64,000 bases of DNA from CAKMZU01 sp965248335 (GTDB lineage: Bacteria; Pseudomonadota; Gammaproteobacteria; Pseudomonadales; DT-91). Below the pieces are notes generated by a model that made no database searches, was not told the DNA's origin, and was given only the letters and a program-made list of their open reading frames with translations. Shown here in pieces: positions 17,952 to 26,423 of the stretch. The stretch spans positions 186,001-250,000 of the forward strand of contig CBDFIY010000002.1 of the NCBI GenBank assembly GCA_965248335.1. Direction: 5' to 3'. The position numbers were made by a program, and so were the translations under genes. How positions within the stretch are numbered: position 1 is the first letter of the stretch; each line of letters starts with the position of its first letter.

Positions 17952-19166
17952 ATGTCTAGCGCTCCCTCATTATCACCGATGTACTCATTTCCAGGATGGA
18001 TAGTTGATGATATTAATATCAACTGGAAGGCATCTGAAGCAATAGTCTCATTACGTAAAGATGGACGTATTAAGAAGATTAAATGCAGTCAGTGCAATCA
18101 TGCGATGACAGTGGCTCGAAAAAAAGAACGCTTCGTACAGGATGTGCCGCTGGGAGGGCTCAAGGTGATATTAACCTTCACTGCCTGCCAAATGTATTGT
18201 TCTCGTTGCCATCGCTTTGAAACAAAAACGCCGCCGGGTTTAGGTGAAAATGCACAGGCGACGGATCGATTGAAACTCTATGTCAGTCGATTATGCCGCT
18301 ATATGCCTTGTAATAAAGTTCCTGAGTTCGTTGCGATATCTCATGATACTGCTCGCCGATGGGATAAAGAGGTATTAATGAGGACATTGCCGAGCCCGAA
18401 GCTAGACGGTATTCGAGCTCTGCTTATCGATGAGAAATCAATTGGAAAAGGACATAATTATCTGACGGTTGTTTTAAATGCAGACACAGGGGAGGCACTT
18501 TTTATTGGTGAGGGTCAGCGAAAGGAAGCTCTCGATGGCTTCTTTGAAAGCCTCACGATAAAGCAAAGAGCATGCATACAATGCGTAGGCATTGATCGTG
18601 GTGGAAGCTATAAGTCATCAGTAAAAGCTTACTTACAAGCTGCCGATATTGTTTACGACAAGTTTCATATTGTCGCGAATTATAATGATGCGATAGACAA
18701 TATTCGACGTAGAGAATGGCGAGAGGCTGAAGAAGGGGACAAGACCTTCATCAAGGGGCAGCGCTTTAATTTGTTCAAAAATGTAGACAATTTAACCCCT
18801 GAAAATAAAGCTGATTTAAGCGAATTGCTTGCAATGAATGAAGATTTAAACCAAGCCTATATTTTGAAAGATATGCTCAAACAGCTTTGGACTTACACCT
18901 ACAAAGCTTGCGCGAGTACGTTTCTTGATAAATGGATAGGATTAGCAAAAGAGACAAATATCGCTGAACTGATTACGTTTGCAAAAGGGCTAAACCGGGC
19001 AAGAGATGGACTGTTATCTTACTGCGAGCATCGTATCACGAGTGCTAAAATCGAGGCATTTAACGGCGTCATCAAGCGGATTGTTTATAAGGCCTGTGGA
19101 TATAACGACATGGAGTATTTGTATCTAAAAATACGTCAGGAAGCTATAAGGGAAGTAGCATTTTAA
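17952..19166 (+). CDS. ISL3-family transposase, C-terminus altered by a nested IS
   Basis: A 404-residue transposase with an N-terminal zinc-ribbon (CSQC ... CSRC, residues about 46-91), a helix-turn-helix near FVAISHDTARRW, and DDE catalytic residues in LLIDEKSIG, GIDRGGSYKSS and EAFNGVIK. The last four codons (EVAF and stop) belong to the left end of the nested element. The native gene would have ended RQEAIT with a TGA now at 20470-20472. Only about four residues are changed, so the enzyme may still work and could move the whole 2646-bp unit. Confidence 0.92.
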   Translation: MSSAPSLSPMYSFPGWIVDDININWKASEAIVSLRKDGRIKKIKCSQCNHAMTVARKKERFVQDVPLGGLKVILTFTACQMYCSRCHRFETKTPPGLGENAQATDRLKLYVSRLCRYMPCNKVPEFVAISHDTARRWDKEVLMRTLPSPKLDGIRALLIDEKSIGKGHNYLTVVLNADTGEALFIGEGQRKEALDGFFESLTIKQRACIQCVGIDRGGSYKSSVKAYLQAADIVYDKFHIVANYNDAIDNIRRREWREAEEGDKTFIKGQRFNLFKNVDNLTPENKADLSELLAMNEDLNQAYILKDMLKQLWTYTYKACASTFLDKWIGLAKETNIAELITFAKGLNRARDGLLSYCEHRITSAKIEAFNGVIKRIVYKACGYNDMEYLYLKIRQEAIREVAF

Positions 19167-19229
19167 ACATTACCAGCGTATGATGCCCTACCATTACATG
19201 TCTAAAGTTGTTTATTCTCTATTTTATTT

Positions 19230-19808
19230 ATGCCCACTTCAATTGATATAGAACCTGAGTATATTTCTCTCTTCAAATTAGCAGCCAGGCTATTAAAAAA
19301 CCCTGAAAAAAGACTTTTTATGGCTGAAGTTTCTGAAACCCTTTGCAGTGGAAGTGCCCGGTTGACTGAATCAACCTTTGGGTTTGGACGAAAGGCGGTT
19401 GCATTAGGGATCAACGAAAAAAAAACTGGGATGATCTGTTATGGAAATTATGAACCCTGCGGAAAAAATAAATCCGAGGTTGCACTGGTAGGCCTTGAAG
19501 ATGATATCCGTAGCCTGGTTGAGCCTGAAAGCCAAGCGGATTCACGGTTAAGAAATACATTTGCCTATACCCGCATAACGGCCAAAGTTGTACGGCAGAA
19601 GCTAGTCGAGGAAAAGAACTGGCAAGAAGACCTTCTACCTAAAGAGCGAACCATTAGCAATATCCTGAATAGGATGGGTTATAAGCTCCGCAAGGTGCAG
19701 AAATCCAAACCTGAAAAAAAATACCAGAAACTAACGCCATCTTCGACAACGTCAACAAAGTTAGAGCAGAAGCCAGTCAACGACAAAACACGTTGCAGAT
19801 CAGCATAG
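19230..19808 (+). CDS. ISAzo13-like transposase, N-terminal frame
   Basis: A 192-residue frame holding the N-terminal DNA-binding part of the transposase (conserved region to about residue 163, KPEKK). Its last 30 or so residues after the A8 run are out of frame with the family. A -1 shift at AAAAAAAA (19714-19721) would continue as KKIPETNAIFDNVNK into the DDE domain of the next frame, giving one full-length protein. The frame is identical in copy 2, which argues for programmed frameshifting rather than decay. Confidence 0.85.
   Translation: MPTSIDIEPEYISLFKLAARLLKNPEKRLFMAEVSETLCSGSARLTESTFGFGRKAVALGINEKKTGMICYGNYEPCGKNKSEVALVGLEDDIRSLVEPESQADSRLRNTFAYTRITAKVVRQKLVEEKNWQEDLLPKERTISNILNRMGYKLRKVQKSKPEKKYQKLTPSSTTSTKLEQKPVNDKTRCRSA
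19714..19721 (+). other. probable programmed -1 ribosomal frameshift site
   Basis: A run of eight A follows GAG-type codons (CCT GAA AAA AAA). Slipping back one base restores the conserved sequence continuing into the catalytic frame. The same run exists at 39425-39432 in copy 2. Confidence 0.65.
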
Positions 19809-20452
19809 ACTGCAAGGCTACTGTTAATCTCGGCGACTTTTCCGGAGCGGGTAAATCTCGCGGAGCAGAAGTGGTCCAGGCGCTAGATCACGATATGGCA
19901 GATAAAGATAAAATGGTGCCATTTGGGATTCTTAACCTAGATAACGATCAACTCCATGTTGTTTATGGACTCTCCTACAAGACGAGCGACTTTATTTGTG
20001 ATGCACTGCAATTGTGGTGGGAGAATGTCAAAGAAGCTAACAAGGACAAAGATGAGCTGATTATTTATACAGACAATGGCCCGGAGAGTAATAGCCTGCG
20101 AACTCAGTTTCTTTTGCGGATGGTGCAATTTTCCAGTCAAACTGGGCTGAGAATCAGGCTGGTTTACTACCCTCCTTATCACAGCAAATATAATCCCATT
20201 GAAAGGCGGTGGGCTTTTTTGGAAAGCCATTGGAATGGCACACTTCTAAATTCAGTTCATGTGGTGGTGGAGTGGACAAAAAGTCTTGTGCATAAATGTA
20301 AAAAAACAATTGTTGATTTAATTGATAAGGTTTATACGAAAGGTGTAAGGCCAAGTAAGGAAGTGCTTGACGAGATTCAACCCCACATTACAAGACATGC
20401 CGAGCTGAAAAAGTGGGATGTGACTATACACCCAAACAAGGTATCTTCTTAA
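19793..20452 (+). CDS. ISAzo13-like transposase, catalytic frame
   Basis: A 219-residue frame with the DDE catalytic core: D in ISIDCKATVNLG, D in IYTDNGPES and E in YHSKYNPIERRW. It is in the -1 frame relative to the N-terminal ORF and overlaps its end. On its own it lacks the DNA-binding region. It is probably made as the fusion. This copy has FSGAGKS where copy 2 has the more family-like FSRAGKS. Confidence 0.88.
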   Translation: MQISIDCKATVNLGDFSGAGKSRGAEVVQALDHDMADKDKMVPFGILNLDNDQLHVVYGLSYKTSDFICDALQLWWENVKEANKDKDELIIYTDNGPESNSLRTQFLLRMVQFSSQTGLRIRLVYYPPYHSKYNPIERRWAFLESHWNGTLLNSVHVVVEWTKSLVHKCKKTIVDLIDKVYTKGVRPSKEVLDEIQPHITRHAELKKWDVTIHPNKVSS

Positions 20453-20494
20453 ATGCTGCCTCCCTAACATGACCAGCCAACCTGCGAAAGCGCC

Positions 20495-21257
20495 AAAAAG
20501 CTTTCGTTATATTGGGTAATGAGTTTGCATGTGATATGCGTTTTTTTTCTTTCTCATCAAAATGTTGAAGGAAGTAGGTAAGTTGATTTGTGTTGTCAAT
20601 TGAGCGTGTGAACTTCTCCTTTCCTATCGTGATTCCAGTGTTAATTGCAGTGTTAGGCGCGAGTTTTTTACAGGATTCAAAGATTGTTTTTATCGTTAAG
20701 TTAATAAGAGGCTGCCCGAAACTTTTTTTTAGAGACGCCTTCTTAGCCTTTTTGTTACCGGTGCTTAAGGCCTGTTGTAGCGCATAAAATCCATCTTCTT
20801 CACCTAAGTTTTTTTCTAAATTTCTAAGAGTCCGATTACGTTGTTTTTCTTCATCTGATAAATGTGTATCGCTGTATTCCTTTTTGAAGAATTCCCGTAA
20901 TTCCTGTAATTCCTGTAATTTCTGTAATTTCTTTAATTTACTAGTTCTATTGCTATTCGTCTCCAATTCTTTTTCTTGTTCCGATATGTTTTCTAAAACA
21001 TCAGGGAGGATAGTGTAGTCTTTATAAAAATGAAGTATCTCTGGATCCAATTGTTTTTTTATTTCATTGTATTCTTCAGTTGGAATTTTTAATGAAAAGT
21101 TGACGAGCTGTTTATTACTTCTTCTGCCACTGAGTTGCTGAGAGAAAATTTCCGTGAGGTCGGGTGTTGCATTAACAGCTGAGGAGAGGAATGCCGAAAA
21201 AAAAATTAACAAGACGACCTCTAGTGCTTTTCTGATAAAAAAGGCATGAAATCTCAT
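20495..21257 (-). pseudogene. 5' part of a secreted-protein gene interrupted by ISL3
   Basis: It encodes a signal peptide (MRFHAFFIRKALEVVLL ... SSAVNA, about 30 residues). A hydrophilic helical region follows, with a KLQKLQELQELRE coiled-coil run written by a near-perfect 9-base DNA repeat (20895-20945, minus strand LQE/LQK codons). The IS enters after NITKAF, and translation now runs 26 codons into the IS to a stop at 20424. The native product was 289 residues. No domain was recognised. The truncated product may still be exported. Confidence 0.75.
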
Positions 21258-21598
21258 CTCGTTGAAAATACCTTTTTAATGATTTCAGTTTGTTTACCCG
21301 TGTTATGCGTGGTTCTCAATAAAGTTATTGTAAGCATGAGGTGTTTCTTGCCTTGGCTACATATGTACACATAGATACCGGCGCAAAGTGACTTATTTTG
21401 GTGGGGGAATATGACTTTTAAGCTTTTGGGTGGATCAAGTAATGAGCAAATAGGTATTGATCGTCGAGTCATGAGAAAAGTATCCCTTAGCTTATAGATT
21501 AGTTTGCTAACAAAGAAGAAAGTTCGCTTCTCATCTGCCTTATTTATGTAAAACCCCAATTTCCTCATGACACCGTGCGGTATTACCTTATAATTCAT
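21254..21598 (-). CDS. doubtful 114-residue ORF
   Basis: A Lys- and Ser-rich frame with no recognisable domain. Its only support is that its stop overlaps the start of the interrupted secreted gene as ATGA. It has no clear ribosome site, and the sequence otherwise looks like the AT-rich promoter region of two divergent genes. It is listed so that the 370-base gap 21258-21628 is accounted for. Nothing else was seen there. Confidence 0.2.
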   Translation of the reverse strand: MNYKVIPHGVMRKLGFYINKADEKRTFFFVSKLIYKLRDTFLMTRRSIPICSLLDPPKSLKVIFPHQNKSLCAGIYVYICSQGKKHLMLTITLLRTTHNTGKQTEIIKKVFSTR

Positions 21599-21628
21599 AC
21601 TTATTTGTTTATGATTCTGGAGTAGTTC

Positions 21629-22165
21629 TTGAAATCACTGGGTAGTTTTTTAGTTTTGTTGCTGATTGCCGATCTGAGCGTGGCCAAAAAAGATGATTGG
21701 CATTTTAATCCTTATGTAGGTTTCGATACGCAATATGCCTTTATCAAGGCTGATTCTGATAGCTTTAATCCGGTGAATGGGCGTTTTCGTATAGGCAGTT
21801 TTTTTTATAAAACCGTCGGTATTGAGTTTGTGTATGGCGGTATTTCGATGTCAGATTCAACGAAATACAATGTTAAGGTGTCGCTACCAGAAAGTATGAC
21901 GGTCAACTTGCGGTGGGAATCACCTGCAGAGGCGAATCGTGGCTTGAGCGCGTATTTTTTAACAGGGTATGTCAGTAATACGTTGGATATCCAAAACTCT
22001 CAAGGCTACCCCGGAAAACAAAAATACAGCGGGGCTAATTTAGGCCTTGGTCTTAAACAAACCTATTTTAATTGGCTCGGTGTTTATTGTGAATACAACT
22101 ATCAATATCTTAAAGATAAAGTGCGTATTAGCGGTGTTGCACTTGGCATGCAGATAGAATTTTAA
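21629..22165 (+). CDS. outer-membrane beta-barrel protein
   Basis: A 178-residue protein that starts at TTG with GGAG seven bases upstream. It has a signal peptide ending SVA (about 19), then alternating hydrophobic/polar strands (WHFNPYVGFDTQYAF, GLSAYFLTGYV, GANLGLGLKQTYF, WLGVYCEYNYQYL) and a C-terminal Phe (MQIEF), all typical of small eight-stranded OMP_b-brl barrels. It ends 11 bases before the first Ig-like lipoprotein and is probably in its operon, so the barrel may help display or partner with that lipoprotein. Specific function unknown. Confidence 0.75.
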   Translation: MKSLGSFLVLLLIADLSVAKKDDWHFNPYVGFDTQYAFIKADSDSFNPVNGRFRIGSFFYKTVGIEFVYGGISMSDSTKYNVKVSLPESMTVNLRWESPAEANRGLSAYFLTGYVSNTLDIQNSQGYPGKQKYSGANLGLGLKQTYFNWLGVYCEYNYQYLKDKVRISGVALGMQIEF

Positions 22166-22176
22166 GGAATATTGAG

Positions 22177-23529
22177 ATGTTGAAGATAATTCCCTCCGTT
22201 TTAAAATGGGTTCCATTGTTCATAAGTCTGTGGTTTCTTGCCGGCTGTGAAGGAAACAGCAAGCTTTTTACGAATACCGTTGAGGCATCAAAACATGGCA
22301 CTGTGTCGATTGAGTTAACCGCGAATAACCCCGCTGTAAAACCCATTATTGAAGTTAAACAAACCATGACATTTACTGTGGTAGCGATTAACAAAGCTGG
22401 CGAGCGCCTTACGCTAGATAACAATGAAATGAATGATTGGTCATTAGCTTGCTCCGCTGCCGGTTGCGCGACACTGGATCGGCACGGTGTGCTAACAGGT
22501 CAAGGCGATGGTACAGCAACAGTGACTGTCAACTATGCAGGTTTTATCGCCGATGCTGAAGTCGTCGTTTCAACGGCCAAGTTGACACGTATTCAAGTGA
22601 GCCGTATTACTTCGGGTACTACCATCGATTATTGTCGGAGCTATGCGCTGAAAGCAGAAGGCTTGTACGATGATAACACTACTCGCGTGATTACTGACCT
22701 TGCTACATGGAAAGCCAGTACTGGCGGGCAAGTATTGAAAGGCACTGATGGTACGATTAGTTTTAGCACCAGCGTTATTAACCCAGTGACAATAACAGCT
22801 ACGCATGCTTCTTTTAATAGTACGCCTATTGATGGCGACGCGGATTTCACAGCAAACGGCGATGCCCCAACCTTAACGATCATTCCTGCAGGCGTTACTC
22901 GCGTATTTACAGGGCAAACCAAACAGTTCAGTGCCAATGCCTCATGGGTCACCAGCGGTGGCAGTGCGGATGTTACCAAAAATGCCAGCTGGGTAAGCAG
23001 CGATAGTAAATCTCTCGATTTTACTGGCAATACAACCAGTATCGTTGTTAGTCAGCGGCAGGATGGGTTGGCCACAGGCAAAGCCATAGGTACGAGTACG
23101 ATTACTGCTGCTTGTGGAACACAAGCGAATGCGACGAAAGTTGTCAATGTGGATAAGCTTGAAGTGACAGGTATCCGTATTTTTAAAACAGGCGATATTT
23201 ATGATTATGATACTGTTGGCCAGTATAAAATCAGCACTCAAAGCGTAGCGACTTTCCGCGCAGTGCCTGTTTATGCGAGCGGTGCAGAGCCTGATGCCTC
23301 TCAAGATATTACCTTTCAATCAAGCTGGTCGGCCTTCAGTGGTGAGACAGCTGATGTTATTGTCGGTAATTCCGTTGATGAGACGGCAGCCGAGGGAACC
23401 CGTAAAGGCGATATTCAAGGAAAAAGTGTCACGACAACAGATGGGTATGTTGTGATTAAAGTTATCTACGATGTGCCAAATAACAACGGATACAAACCTG
23501 AGACAACCTTCCAACTTAAAGTGGAATAA
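22177..23529 (+). CDS. Ig-like (Big_2) domain lipoprotein, paralogue 1
   Basis: A 450-residue lipoprotein with lipobox WFLAGC (Cys 24) and four bacterial Ig-like segments (about 40-130, 131-228, 229-325 and 326-450). Each has Big_2 traits such as the GVLTGQGDGTATVTVNYAG turn. Cys pairs in ACSAAGC and DYCRSYAL/AACG may form disulfides. It is about as long as, and clearly homologous to, the gene at 24973 (shared CEGNSK, FCRSYAL/YCRSYAL, RVFTGQTKQF/RVFTDQTKQF, SRQDGLATGK). AAGGAA precedes the start. Likely surface or periplasmic, possibly adhesive (inference). Confidence 0.82.
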   Translation: MLKIIPSVLKWVPLFISLWFLAGCEGNSKLFTNTVEASKHGTVSIELTANNPAVKPIIEVKQTMTFTVVAINKAGERLTLDNNEMNDWSLACSAAGCATLDRHGVLTGQGDGTATVTVNYAGFIADAEVVVSTAKLTRIQVSRITSGTTIDYCRSYALKAEGLYDDNTTRVITDLATWKASTGGQVLKGTDGTISFSTSVINPVTITATHASFNSTPIDGDADFTANGDAPTLTIIPAGVTRVFTGQTKQFSANASWVTSGGSADVTKNASWVSSDSKSLDFTGNTTSIVVSQRQDGLATGKAIGTSTITAACGTQANATKVVNVDKLEVTGIRIFKTGDIYDYDTVGQYKISTQSVATFRAVPVYASGAEPDASQDITFQSSWSAFSGETADVIVGNSVDETAAEGTRKGDIQGKSVTTTDGYVVIKVIYDVPNNNGYKPETTFQLKVE

Positions 23530-23547
23530 CGAGGTACCTCTTTACGT

Positions 23548-23585
23548 GAGTGGCTGGCTTAATAAGTAGCCACTCATAGATTTTT
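23548..23585 (+). terminator. Rho-independent terminator after lipoprotein 1
   Basis: An 8-bp stem GAGTGGCT/AGCCACTC with a 12-base loop is followed by ATAGATTTTT, 19 bases after the stop. The IS630 element inserted a few bases downstream. Confidence 0.65.
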
Positions 23586-23665
23586 CCCTCTAGTACATCA
23601 TTTCACGGCAATTGTCCGGCAACGAATGTTTAACTTTGCAGTCAAATAAACTTTTTAAGTGTTTT

Positions 23666-24106
23666 ATGACAGCAAAGTACAAAATCTCATTATCAGCCCC
23701 TGAAAAAGATTATTTACAAAGTTTATTAAAAAATAAGGGGGCCGCACAACACAAAAAGCAGCATGCACAAATTCTTATTGCGGCTGATGAAGGTGGGCCG
23801 AAATTAAGTGAAGAGGCTATAGCAAAAGTATGCGGTATATCTACACGAACTGTGCAAAGAACCCGTAAACGCTGCGTCGAAGAAGGTCTTGAAATAGCAG
23901 TAGAAAGTAAATTCAGTCACCATGGAAGAACAAAAGCTCTTGACGGCGAGCAACATGCACAGCTGATTGCATTAGTTTGTTCAGATTGCCCAGAAGGCCG
24001 AAGCCGTTGGACATTGAACCTACTTGCAGACAAGCTGGTTGAGCTGAAGATAACAGACAAAGTTTCAGCGTCAACTATCTGCCGTGAGTTAAAAAAAACG
24101 AACTGA
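23666..24106 (+). CDS. IS630 transposase, N-terminal frame
   Basis: About 146 residues from ATG 23666 (MTAKYKISLS). A TTG-initiated extension to 23612 runs into the IS end and is unlikely. It contains helix-turn-helix segments (EEAIAKVCGISTRTVQRTRKR, about 50-70) and a second winged-helix part ending ICRELKK. At the A8 run 24091-24098 a -1 shift continues as NELKPWQKKEWCIP into the catalytic frame, as in many IS630 members. Confidence 0.85.
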   Translation: MTAKYKISLSAPEKDYLQSLLKNKGAAQHKKQHAQILIAADEGGPKLSEEAIAKVCGISTRTVQRTRKRCVEEGLEIAVESKFSHHGRTKALDGEQHAQLIALVCSDCPEGRSRWTLNLLADKLVELKITDKVSASTICRELKKTN

Positions 24107-24168
24107 AACCATGGCAGAAAAAAGAGTGGTGTATTCCTGCGTCAAAAAATGCTGCTTTCATTTGCGCA

Positions 24169-24798
24169 ATGGAAAACGTCCTTGAAGTTTATAAGCTGCC
24201 TCATGATCCATGTATTCCGCTGGTCTGCATGGATGAAAGCTCTAAGCAGCATATCATAGAAACAAGGGAACCTATTCCCATGACGCCAGGCCAGCCAGAA
24301 AAGTTTGACACGGAATATGAAAGAAATGGTGTTAGCTCGCTGTTTTTGTTTTTTGCACCGCTTGAAGGGTGGCGAGAGATTTCAGTTACTGATACACGCA
24401 CAGCGGTTGATTGGGCGCATCAAATTAAATGGCTTGTAGACGAAGTCTATCCAAACGCTAAGAAAATACGTCTGGTTATGGATAATTTGAATACACATAC
24501 TCCAGCATCATTATATAAGGCATTTGAGCCAGCTGAAGCGCTTAGAATTGCTAATAAGTTAGAGATTCATTACACACCCAAACACGGCAGCTGGTTAAAT
24601 ATGGCAGAAATTGAATTCAGTGTTTTAAGTCGTCAATGCCTTAATCGAAGAATTCCTGATCAGGAGACTTTAGCTCATGAAATTTACGCTTGGGTGAATG
24701 CGCGAAACCAGCAAAAAGCCAAAATGGATTGGCGATTTACTACGGAAGATGCGCGGGTAAAACTCAAAAAACTTTACCCGACTATCCCTGTGAAATGA
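24169..24798 (+). CDS. IS630 transposase, catalytic frame
   Basis: The DDE domain (209 residues from the first ATG; the frame really continues from the shift near 24098). Catalytic residues are D in VCMDESSK, D in VMDNLNTH and E in WLNMAEIEFS. It is translated as a fusion with the upstream frame through -1 slippage. Confidence 0.88.
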   Translation: MENVLEVYKLPHDPCIPLVCMDESSKQHIIETREPIPMTPGQPEKFDTEYERNGVSSLFLFFAPLEGWREISVTDTRTAVDWAHQIKWLVDEVYPNAKKIRLVMDNLNTHTPASLYKAFEPAEALRIANKLEIHYTPKHGSWLNMAEIEFSVLSRQCLNRRIPDQETLAHEIYAWVNARNQQKAKMDWRFTTEDARVKLKKLYPTIPVK

Positions 24799-24909
24799 TG
24801 TACTAGTCTATTTCTCTCAATACCTACGCATGACATCAAACAAACAAAAATCACACCAAACAGAATTTAGGTCTAGGCTTGTAAACAAATAGATTTTCAC
24901 TGGCGCTGA

Positions 24910-24935
24910 GTATCATTATTGATGACGAATGATAC
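24910..24935. other. hairpin upstream of lipoprotein 2
   Basis: An 8-bp perfect stem GTATCATT/AATGATAC with a 10-base loop lies 38 bases before the lipoprotein start. No T-run follows. It could be an operator or leader structure. Confidence 0.35.
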
Positions 24936-24972
24936 AGCTTTCGGCATGCCATGCGTATTTAAGGGAATAGAT

Positions 24973-26331
24973 ATGTCGAAAAGGAATTTGTTGATAGGTT
25001 CGTGGATTGCCCTTTTGCTGGGATTGGGGCTAATGGGTTGCGAAGGCAACAGCAAGGTTTTTGTGAATACCGTGGATGCAGCCAAGCAAGGCACTGCGCG
25101 TATCAGCCTAGAAACGAGTAATGCACAAAGTATTGTTGAGTCAGGGCAAAAGGTTACTTTTTTGGTAACGGCCTATGATAATGCAAGTAAAGAACGGCGA
25201 GTCGATAGCCAAAAAATCGAATGGACGTTAGCTTGTGATGTAGAAGGCTGCGCCAGTATTAATCAAAAAGGCGAGTTATCAGCAGTATCCAAGGGTGATG
25301 TGACGATAATGGCCAACTACGGCGGATTTAAGGCCAGCGCATCAGTTACTATTTCGGAAGCAAAACTCGTTAAAGTTGTGATCAAGCTTAAAGCAGAAGA
25401 GCCCACCCTGGATTTTTGTCGCAGTTATGCACTGACAGCCACGGGGATCTATGAGAGTGAGCCCGGTATTGAAGATGAGCGTGATATCACAGGCCTCGCC
25501 AGCTGGCGTATTGCAGATGACTCAACAGGCAAGGCAAACGTCGTGATGGATGCCGAGAATAATGTTTTTGTGAGTATCAGCGGCGATGAGGAGATTACTA
25601 TAGAGGCACGCCACACGGCTTTTAATGAAAAAAAAGTTGGCAAACTGAGACTGACGGCGACAGGCGATATGCCTTCGATTACGCTCTCGCCCGAAGATGC
25701 AACACGTGTTTTTACGGATCAAACGAAGCAATTTATCGCGATGGGTACTTGGCCTGACGGTAGCGCTGAGGTAACGAATAATGTGATTTGGCGCAGTGCG
25801 GATAGCAACTTATTGGATTTTATGGGTAACACCAGTGCGGTAGAAATTACCAGTCGGCAAGACGGGTTAGCGACAGGTAAAGTTGATGGCAGCACACAGA
25901 TTTTTGCCAGCTGCGGAAGTGTTGACGTGCAAAAAGCAGTGACGGTGGTTGAACTTAAAGTCTCAGGTATCCGTATCTTTAGAGAAGGCGATTTAGACGA
26001 CAGTGATACGGTTAAGCAGCCTTATCGGATTTCATTAGGGCGTGTGGTGCAATTTAAGGCACAACCTATTTATGCGGGAGATGAACAGCCAGAAACGCCC
26101 GTTGATATCACCTATGATTGCGAATGGAATAAAGGTGGCGGCGATAATCCCGCCATTCGCGTCGGTAATTTGAATGACCCCACAGGTGGCACAGGTTCAC
26201 GCCGGGGCGATGTGACAGGCGAGCTTGATACAGTGACGCCACCGGGGTTTACCGAGGTGATTGTGACCTATAAAAAGAAAAAGTATCAGGGAGAGTATCC
26301 TGAGAAAACGTTTCAGGTACTTGTCGAATAA
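24973..26331 (+). CDS. Ig-like (Big_2) domain lipoprotein, paralogue 2
   Basis: A 452-residue lipoprotein. The start at 24973 (AAGGGA six bases upstream) gives MSKRNLLIGSW and lipobox LGLMGC (Cys 24). An earlier in-frame ATG at 24919 would put 18 polar residues before the signal. Four Ig-like segments align with those of the 22177 gene, with the same Cys spacing in ACDVEGC and DFCRSYAL. The pair arose by tandem duplication and has since diverged, then the IS630 element landed between them. Likely cell-envelope surface protein; partner unknown. Confidence 0.82.
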   Translation: MSKRNLLIGSWIALLLGLGLMGCEGNSKVFVNTVDAAKQGTARISLETSNAQSIVESGQKVTFLVTAYDNASKERRVDSQKIEWTLACDVEGCASINQKGELSAVSKGDVTIMANYGGFKASASVTISEAKLVKVVIKLKAEEPTLDFCRSYALTATGIYESEPGIEDERDITGLASWRIADDSTGKANVVMDAENNVFVSISGDEEITIEARHTAFNEKKVGKLRLTATGDMPSITLSPEDATRVFTDQTKQFIAMGTWPDGSAEVTNNVIWRSADSNLLDFMGNTSAVEITSRQDGLATGKVDGSTQIFASCGSVDVQKAVTVVELKVSGIRIFREGDLDDSDTVKQPYRISLGRVVQFKAQPIYAGDEQPETPVDITYDCEWNKGGGDNPAIRVGNLNDPTGGTGSRRGDVTGELDTVTPPGFTEVIVTYKKKKYQGEYPEKTFQVLVE

Positions 26332-26423
26332 GCGTGTTTGGTGTGTTTGCTTAGGCTGTTGAAATACGGCTATGTAAAGCGATGTTTTTTTTGCTTTATC
26401 TCCCTTCAGTGCAAGTATTTTTT

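Larger units (their letters stand above)
19150..20464 (+). mobile_element. ISAzo13-like insertion sequence, copy 1 (nested)
   Basis: 1315 bp with inverted ends GGGAAGTAGCATTT / GGGAGGCAGCATTT and a 3-bp direct repeat TAA on both sides (19147-19149, 20465-20467). It is inserted into the last codons of the ISL3 transposase gene. Copy 2 at 38861-40175 has the same length, and I found only two base differences (GGA versus AGA near 19845, and AAC versus AAA near 20437). Confidence 0.88.
17849..20494 (+). mobile_element. ISL3-family insertion sequence containing a nested ISAzo13-like element
   Basis: Inverted ends share GCTTTCGCAGGTTGGCTGG (left at 17852-17870, reverse complement at 20473-20491), with a further GGG/GGC start giving 22 bp with one mismatch. 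Both sides are flanked by the 8-bp direct repeat AAAAAGCT (17841-17848, 20495-20502), typical of ISL3. Without the nested 1315-bp element and its 3-bp duplication the ISL3 copy is 1328 bp, a normal size. It interrupts a secreted-protein gene. Confidence 0.9.
23593..24803 (+). mobile_element. IS630-family insertion sequence
   Basis: 1211 bp with inverted ends GTACATCATTTCAC(G/A)G and the TA duplication expected of the family (23591-23592, 24804-24805). It lies between two paralogous lipoprotein genes without breaking either. The two transposase frames are joined by an A8 slippery run. Confidence 0.9.

Noticed and set aside
17952..19166. Calling the ISL3 transposase gene intact and native to its last codon
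   Set aside because: Its final codons and stop are the left end of the nested ISAzo13-like element.
20895..20945. CRISPR-like short repeats
   Set aside because: The units are 9 bases, contiguous and coding, with no spacers.
22641..23030. 129-codon minus-strand ORF opposite lipoprotein 1
   Set aside because: Antisense shadow; the plus-strand frame has a lipobox, ribosome site and a paralogue.
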